From: Streptomyces sp. NBC_01471
GTDB taxonomy: Bacteria; Actinomycetota; Actinomycetes; Streptomycetales; Streptomycetaceae
DNA length: 64,000 nucleotides
Assembly: GCF_041438865.1 (NCBI RefSeq)
Contig: NZ_CP109450.1
Span: 5,334,501-5,398,500 of the forward strand
Direction of reading: 5' to 3'
The notes under the pieces are model-generated. The model did not search any database. It saw nothing but the letters and a program-made list of their open reading frames with translations, and was not told the DNA's origin. Position 1 is the first letter of the stretch; the number at the start of each line of letters is the position of its first letter. The position numbers and the translations under genes are program-made. This document shows positions 59,479-64,000 of this stretch, piece by piece.

Positions 59479-60882
59479 GTGAAGAGCGCCGTGGAGACCC
59501 TGAACCCGACCCGGGTTCGGCTCAGCATTGAGGTGCCCTTCGAGGAGCTCAAGGACAGCCTCGACGCGGCGTACAAGAAGATCAACGAGCAGGTCACGGT
59601 GAAGGGCTTCCGTAAGGGCAAGATCCCGAACCGCGTGATCGACCAGCGCTTCGGCCGCGGTGCGGTGCTGGAGGAGGCCGTCAACGACGCCCTCCCGAAG
59701 TTCTACACCGAGGCCGTCAACGAGGGTGAGCTGAATGTCCTCGGCCAGCCCGAGGTCGACATCACGGAGCTCAAGGACGGCGAGCTGCTCTCCTTCACCG
59801 CCGAGGTCGACGTCCGGCCCGAGATCGAGATCCCGGACTACTCCGGCATCGAGGTCGAGGTCGACGCGGTCGACGTCAGCGACGAGGACGTCGACAAGGC
59901 CGTCGAAGAGCTGCGTGGCCGCTTCGCGTCCACCAACCCCGTCGAGCGCGCCGCCGCCGAGGGTGACGTCGTCACCATCGACCTGGAGGCCAAGGTCGAC
60001 GGCGAGGTCCTGGAGGACGGCGTGGCCGAGGGTGTCTCGTACACCATCGGCTCCGGTGAGCTGCTCGACGGCATCGACGAGGCCGTGACCGGCCTGGAGG
60101 CCGGTGGCGAGGCCACCTTCACCTCCGAGCTCAAGGGCGGCTCCGCCGAGGGCAAGCCCGCCGAGGTCACCGTCAAGGTCACCGCGGTCGCCGCTCGTGA
60201 ACTTCCCGGCCTGGACGACGACTTCGCCCAGCTGGCGAGCGAGTTCGACACGCTGGACGAGCTCAAGGCCGACAGCCGCAAGCGCCTCGAGAGCACCAAG
60301 CAGTACGAGCAGGCCACCCAGGCCCAGGAGCGCGTCCTCGACGAGCTGCTGAGGCTGGCGGAGGTCCCGATCCCCGAGAAGCTCCTCGAGGACGAGATCA
60401 ACACCCGCAAGCACAACCTGGAGCACCACCAGCTCGGCCAGATGGGTCTCGACCTCGCCAAGTACCTGGAGATCCAGGGCAAGACCGAGGAAGAGTTCAC
60501 GGCCGAGACCAAGGAGCAGGCCGAGAAGGGCATCAAGACCCAGTTCATTCTCGACGAGCTGGTCAACAAGGAGAAGCTGAACGTCAACCAGGAGGAGCTC
60601 ACCGAGCACCTCATGCGGCGTGCGCAGTCCTCCGGCATGAGCCCCGACCAGTTCGCCCAGGCGGTCGTCGAGGGTGGCCAGGTTCCGATGCTCGTCGGCG
60701 AGGTGGCCCGCGGAAAGGCCCTCGCGGTCGTCGTCGAGGCCGTCAAGGTCAAGGACACCAACGGTGAGGTCGTCGACCTGAGCGACGACGAGGACGAGGC
60801 TGCCGAAGGCGCCGAGGACACGGCGGTCGCCGAGACCGCCGAGGCGTCCGCGGACGAGACCGAGGCCAAGCCGGAGGCCTGA
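59479..60882 (+). CDS. tig: Trigger factor (ribosome-associated chaperone)
   Basis: A 467-aa chaperone and prolyl isomerase. The N-terminal ribosome-binding domain has the GFRKGKIP signature (about 44-51, residues contacting L23). An FKBP-type PPIase domain (about 155-240, EGDVVTIDLEAKVDG) and a helical C-domain follow. The tail (about 435-467) is very acidic (SDDEDEAAEGAEDTA). GTG 59479 follows AAGGAG with 9-nt spacing. It is upstream of clpP1-clpP2-clpX as in other actinobacteria. Confidence 0.96.
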   Translation: MKSAVETLNPTRVRLSIEVPFEELKDSLDAAYKKINEQVTVKGFRKGKIPNRVIDQRFGRGAVLEEAVNDALPKFYTEAVNEGELNVLGQPEVDITELKDGELLSFTAEVDVRPEIEIPDYSGIEVEVDAVDVSDEDVDKAVEELRGRFASTNPVERAAAEGDVVTIDLEAKVDGEVLEDGVAEGVSYTIGSGELLDGIDEAVTGLEAGGEATFTSELKGGSAEGKPAEVTVKVTAVAARELPGLDDDFAQLASEFDTLDELKADSRKRLESTKQYEQATQAQERVLDELLRLAEVPIPEKLLEDEINTRKHNLEHHQLGQMGLDLAKYLEIQGKTEEEFTAETKEQAEKGIKTQFILDELVNKEKLNVNQEELTEHLMRRAQSSGMSPDQFAQAVVEGGQVPMLVGEVARGKALAVVVEAVKVKDTNGEVVDLSDDEDEAAEGAEDTAVAETAEASADETEAKPEA

Positions 60883-60937
60883 GCCTCCACCGGTCTCGAC
60901 CGGGCCGTTCTCCGACCCGGCCGGTTCTGATCTCGAT

Positions 60938-60974
60938 CGAAGGGTCCGGGCGTGCTGCACGTCCGGACCCTTCG
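60938..60974 (+). terminator. Terminator after tig
   Basis: CGAAGGGTCCGG and CCGGACCCTTCG (12 perfect pairs) enclose a second CGTG/CACG stem. It lies 55 bp after the tig stop and separates it from the clpP1 promoter. Confidence 0.93.
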
Positions 60975-61001
60975 TCGTACGCACGCGCCGGGCCTACCTT
61001 G

Positions 61002-61012
61002 CGCTCCCAGCG
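61002..61012 (+). promoter_or_regulatory. ClgR-like box before clpP1
   Basis: CGCT-CCC-AGCG, flanked as TTGCGCTCCCAGCGAAC, fits the CGCY-N3-RGCG core of actinobacterial ClgR sites. It lies about 45 bp upstream of the -10-like TAGGGT at 61054-61059, a position suited to activation. Confidence 0.7.
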
Positions 61013-61159
61013 AACAGTTCGGGAAGCGGGATGGCGTTGTCCCACCTGCGCGTTAGGGTCCATGAAGAGGAGAGCTCGGGAGTAGGCAACCACCCCCGGA
61101 CTCCTGCTGTACGAAGACGCTGAGACGGCCGGAGCCGTCAGAGACGAGCAGGTGGATAC

Positions 61160-61777
61160 GTGACGAATCTGATGCCCTACGCCGCCGGCGAGCCCAACAT
61201 CGGTGGCGGCCTCGGCGACCAGGTCTACAACCGACTGCTCGGTGAGCGGATCATCTTCCTCGGCCAGCAGGTCGACGACGAGATCGCCAACAAGATCACC
61301 GCGCAGCTGCTCCTCCTTGCCGCCGACCCGGAAAAGGACATCTTCCTTTACATCAACAGCCCCGGCGGCTCGGTGACGGCAGGCATGGCGGTCTACGACA
61401 CCATGCAGTACATCCCGAACGACGTGGTCACCATCGGTATGGGCCTCGCGGCCTCGATGGGCCAGTTCCTGCTGACCGGCGGCACCGCGGGCAAGCGCTT
61501 CGCGCTCCCCAACACCGACATCCTGATGCACCAGGGCTCGGCCGGTCTCGGCGGCACCGCATCGGACATCAAGATCCAGGCCCAGCAGCTGCTCCGTACG
61601 AAGAAGCGCATGGCGGAGATCACCGCCCGGCACTCCGGCCAGACCGTCGACGCGATCATCCGCGACGGTGACCGCGACCGCTGGTACACGGCGGAGGAGG
61701 CCAAGGAGTACGGCCTCATCGACGAGATCATCTCCTCCGCCTCGGGCGTTCCGGGCGGCGGCGGCACCGGGGCCTGA
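61160..61777 (+). CDS. clpP1: ATP-dependent Clp protease proteolytic subunit 1
   Basis: A 205-aa serine peptidase of family S14. Oxyanion and catalytic parts are INSPGGSVTAGMAVYDTM, GLAASMGQFLL (Ser), ILMHQGSAGLGG (His) and DRDRWYTAEEAKEYGLID (Asp region). It forms heteromeric rings with ClpP2 and is fed by ClpX. GTG 61160 lies after AGGTGG; ATG 61172 is a weaker alternative. Transcription is probably activated by ClgR through the upstream box. Confidence 0.95.
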   Translation: MTNLMPYAAGEPNIGGGLGDQVYNRLLGERIIFLGQQVDDEIANKITAQLLLLAADPEKDIFLYINSPGGSVTAGMAVYDTMQYIPNDVVTIGMGLAASMGQFLLTGGTAGKRFALPNTDILMHQGSAGLGGTASDIKIQAQQLLRTKKRMAEITARHSGQTVDAIIRDGDRDRWYTAEEAKEYGLIDEIISSASGVPGGGGTGA

Positions 61778-61843
61778 CGCTCCGCATCCCTGCCTCCGAA
61801 CCCGACCGACCACTTGAACGCCACCAGGATGGTGAACACCAGC

Positions 61844-62512
61844 ATGAACGACTACTCCGCCTCCGCCAGCGGCCTCTACACCGGCCCGCAGGTCGACAAC
61901 CGCTACATCGTTCCGCGCTTCGTCGAGCGCACCTCGCAGGGCGTGCGCGAGTACGACCCGTACGCGAAGCTCTTCGAGGAGCGCGTGATCTTCCTCGGTG
62001 TGCAGATCGACGACGCCTCCGCCAACGACGTCATGGCGCAGCTGCTCTGCCTGGAGTCGATGGACCCGGACCGGGACATCTCCATCTACATCAACAGCCC
62101 CGGTGGCTCGTTCACCGCGCTCACCGCGATCTACGACACGATGCAGTTCGTGAAGCCGGACATCCAGACGGTCTGCATGGGCCAGGCGGCCTCCGCGGCC
62201 GCGGTCCTGCTGGCGGCCGGCACCCCCGGCAAGCGCATGGCACTGCCGAACGCCCGTGTGCTGATCCACCAGCCGTCGTCGCAGACCGGCCGTGAGCAGC
62301 TCTCCGACCTGGAGATCGCGGCCAACGAAATCCTGCGTATGCGGACCCAGTTGGAAGACCTGCTGGCCAAGCACTCCACGACGCCGGTCGAGAAGATCCG
62401 CGACGACATCGAGCGCGACAAGATCCTCACGGCCGAGGACGCGCTGGCCTACGGGCTGGTCGACCAGATCGTTTCGACCCGCAAGGGCTCCGTGGGAATG
62501 ATGACCACCTGA
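61844..62512 (+). CDS. clpP2: ATP-dependent Clp protease proteolytic subunit 2
   Basis: A 222-aa S14 peptidase. Motifs are INSPGGSFTALTAIYDTM, GQAASAAAVLL (Ser), RVLIHQPSSQTGREQ (His) and ERDKILTAEDALAYGLVD (Asp region). ATG 61844 (MNDYSASASGLYTG) is chosen from the family N-terminus, with GGTGA upstream; ATG 61829 and TTG 61814 are less likely. It is 66 bp after clpP1 and is co-transcribed with it. Confidence 0.94.
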   Translation: MNDYSASASGLYTGPQVDNRYIVPRFVERTSQGVREYDPYAKLFEERVIFLGVQIDDASANDVMAQLLCLESMDPDRDISIYINSPGGSFTALTAIYDTMQFVKPDIQTVCMGQAASAAAVLLAAGTPGKRMALPNARVLIHQPSSQTGREQLSDLEIAANEILRMRTQLEDLLAKHSTTPVEKIRDDIERDKILTAEDALAYGLVDQIVSTRKGSVGMMTT

Positions 62513-62537
62513 TGGCCGTTTGATTTACCTTCCGTCC

Positions 62538-62574
62538 CCTGGCACGGTGCACGTCAAAGTGAACCGTGCCAAGG
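62538..62574 (+). terminator. Hairpin between clpP2 and clpX
   Basis: GGCACGGT and ACCGTGCC (8 bp), plus CCT/AGG with a bulge, lie 26 bp after the clpP2 stop. It may terminate clpP2 or attenuate readthrough to clpX. Confidence 0.7.
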
Positions 62575-62668
62575 GGGGCCCGAACGAGGGGCCCGGCAAG
62601 GTACCGTCGAATATGAGGCACCAGGAGACGCTGAACGTGGCGCCTCCCAGGCGAAGGGGAAGCACCTC

Positions 62669-63961
62669 GTGGCACGCATCGGTGATGGCGGCGACCTGCT
62701 CAAGTGCTCGTTCTGCGGGAAGAGCCAGAAGCAGGTGAAGAAGCTCATCGCAGGCCCCGGGGTGTACATCTGCGACGAGTGCATTGATCTCTGCAACGAG
62801 ATCATTGAGGAAGAGCTCGCGGAGACCTCCGAGGTGCGGTGGGAGGAACTGCCCAAACCGCGCGAGATCTATGAGTTCCTCGAGGGGTACGTCGTCGGGC
62901 AGGAGCCCGCGAAGAAGGCCCTCTCGGTAGCGGTCTACAACCACTACAAGCGCGTCCAGGCCGGTGAGAACGGCGGCGGCGCCAGCCGCGAGGACGCAAT
63001 CGAACTCGCCAAGTCCAACATCCTGCTGCTGGGCCCCACCGGCTCCGGCAAGACGCTGCTCGCCCAGACACTGGCCCGGATGCTCAACGTCCCGTTCGCC
63101 ATCGCGGACGCGACGGCGCTGACGGAGGCCGGCTATGTCGGTGAGGACGTCGAGAACATCCTGCTCAAGCTGATCCAGGCCGCCGACTACGACGTCAAGA
63201 AGGCCGAGACCGGCATCATCTACATCGACGAGATCGACAAGGTCGCCCGCAAGAGCGAGAACCCGTCGATCACGCGTGATGTCTCCGGCGAGGGCGTCCA
63301 GCAGGCCCTCCTGAAGATCCTTGAGGGCACCACCGCCTCGGTGCCCCCGCAGGGTGGGCGCAAGCACCCGCACCAGGAGTTCATCCAGATCGACACCACG
63401 AACGTGCTGTTCATCGTGGGCGGCGCGTTCTCCGGTCTGGAGCGGATCATCGAGTCCCGGGCGGGAGCGAAGGGCATCGGCTTCGGCGCGACCATCCGCT
63501 CCAAGCGGGAGATCGAGGCGAGCGACCAGTTCCAGGAGGTCATGCCGGAGGACCTGGTGAAGTTCGGGATGATCCCCGAGTTCATCGGCCGCCTTCCCGT
63601 CCTGACCTCGGTGCACAACCTGGACCGCGAAGCGCTGCTGCAGATCCTGGTCGAGCCGCGCAACGCGCTGGTGAAGCAGTATCAGCGCCTCTTCGAACTC
63701 GACGGTGTGGAGCTGGACTTCGACCGTCCCTCGCTGGAGGCCATCGCCGACCAGGCGATCCTGCGCGGCACCGGGGCGCGCGGCCTGCGCGCCATCATGG
63801 AGGAGGTCCTCCAGTCGGTGATGTACGAGGTGCCGTCCCGCAAGGACGTCGCCCGGGTCGTCATCACGGCGGACGTCGTCCGGGACAACGTGAACCCGAC
63901 GCTGGTGCCGCGCGAGCCGCGGATCGTCGGCAACGACGGGCGGCACGAGAAGTCCGCGTAG
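62669..63961 (+). CDS. clpX: ATP-dependent Clp protease ATP-binding subunit ClpX
   Basis: A 430-aa AAA+ unfoldase. The N-terminal zinc-binding domain has CSFCGKS..YICDECIDLC (13-43). Walker A is GPTGSGKT, Walker B IIYIDEIDK, the pore loop is GYVGED, and sensor motifs include GMIPEFIGRLPV and GARGLRAIMEE. The ClpP-docking loop IGFGA is present. GTG 62669 follows an AAGGGGA site. The gene is complete and ends 20 bp before the window limit of readable features. Confidence 0.96.
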   Translation: MARIGDGGDLLKCSFCGKSQKQVKKLIAGPGVYICDECIDLCNEIIEEELAETSEVRWEELPKPREIYEFLEGYVVGQEPAKKALSVAVYNHYKRVQAGENGGGASREDAIELAKSNILLLGPTGSGKTLLAQTLARMLNVPFAIADATALTEAGYVGEDVENILLKLIQAADYDVKKAETGIIYIDEIDKVARKSENPSITRDVSGEGVQQALLKILEGTTASVPPQGGRKHPHQEFIQIDTTNVLFIVGGAFSGLERIIESRAGAKGIGFGATIRSKREIEASDQFQEVMPEDLVKFGMIPEFIGRLPVLTSVHNLDREALLQILVEPRNALVKQYQRLFELDGVELDFDRPSLEAIADQAILRGTGARGLRAIMEEVLQSVMYEVPSRKDVARVVITADVVRDNVNPTLVPREPRIVGNDGRHEKSA

Positions 63962-64000
63962 CGGGCGGGGCACATCCACACGACACAGGGGCGCCCGGTC

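Noticed and set aside
1..64000. Insertion sequences, prophage, integrative element
   Set aside because: No transposase, integrase, phage structural gene or tRNA-linked direct repeat was seen; the two tRNA genes are followed by housekeeping genes.

Overview
The window is chromosomal DNA of a high-GC actinomycete, almost certainly a Streptomyces. G+C and third-position G/C are very high, GTG starts are frequent, many mRNAs appear leaderless, and terminators are GC-rich stems mostly without U tracts. The right end carries the tig-clpP1-clpP2-clpX block. There is no IS element, prophage, CRISPR array or biosynthetic cluster; this is core and semi-core chromosome.

Layout. 1-3.8 kb: the tail of an unknown protein, a group II truncated haemoglobin, a secreted protein and a PCMT-like methyltransferase. 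3.8-14.8 kb (minus strand): a signalling cassette of GlnX-like membrane sensor, GlnH-like amino-acid-binding protein, a 445-aa helical protein, PknG-type kinase, PP2C phosphatase, vWA protein and FHA protein. It joins the GlnX-GlnH-PknG amino-acid-sensing module of mycobacteria and corynebacteria to a kinase/PP2C/vWA/FHA set. 15.2-22.1 kb (minus): the csnR-csnE-csnF-csnG-csnH-csnK operon for uptake and use of glucosamine (chitosan) oligosaccharides, with a CsnR-type palindrome before csnR. 22.3-24.2 kb: MscS channel and HNH protein. 24.3-28.6 kb (minus): ECF sigma factor, zf-HC2 membrane protein (apparently frameshifted), ABC ATPase and two membrane proteins, joined by 4-nt stop/start overlaps.

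29-34 kb (plus): a small repeat protein, malQ, a small membrane protein, a LysR regulator and allantoicase. 34-47.5 kb: two PepN paralogues flank asd, a large S8 protease, a Tat-exported metallophosphoesterase and a DUF559-like protein. 47.5-54.4 kb: a DsbA/Rv2466c-like protein, sodF with a Nur box, two amino-acid permeases on either side of bioY, rpiB and a Nei glycosylase. 54.4-59 kb: Eis-like acetyltransferase, SpoIIE-type phosphatase, acyltransferase 3 and a 64-aa membrane protein. 59-64 kb: tRNA-Gly(TCC), tRNA-Pro(TGG), tig, clpP1, clpP2 and clpX, with a ClgR-like box before clpP1.

A recurring oddity is short tandem repeats, each with its own unit length (8, 13, 15, 16, 17 or about 19 bp), placed in intergenic or 5' regions. 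Gene starts were chosen from ribosome binding sites and family N-termini; where two starts are plausible the entry says so.
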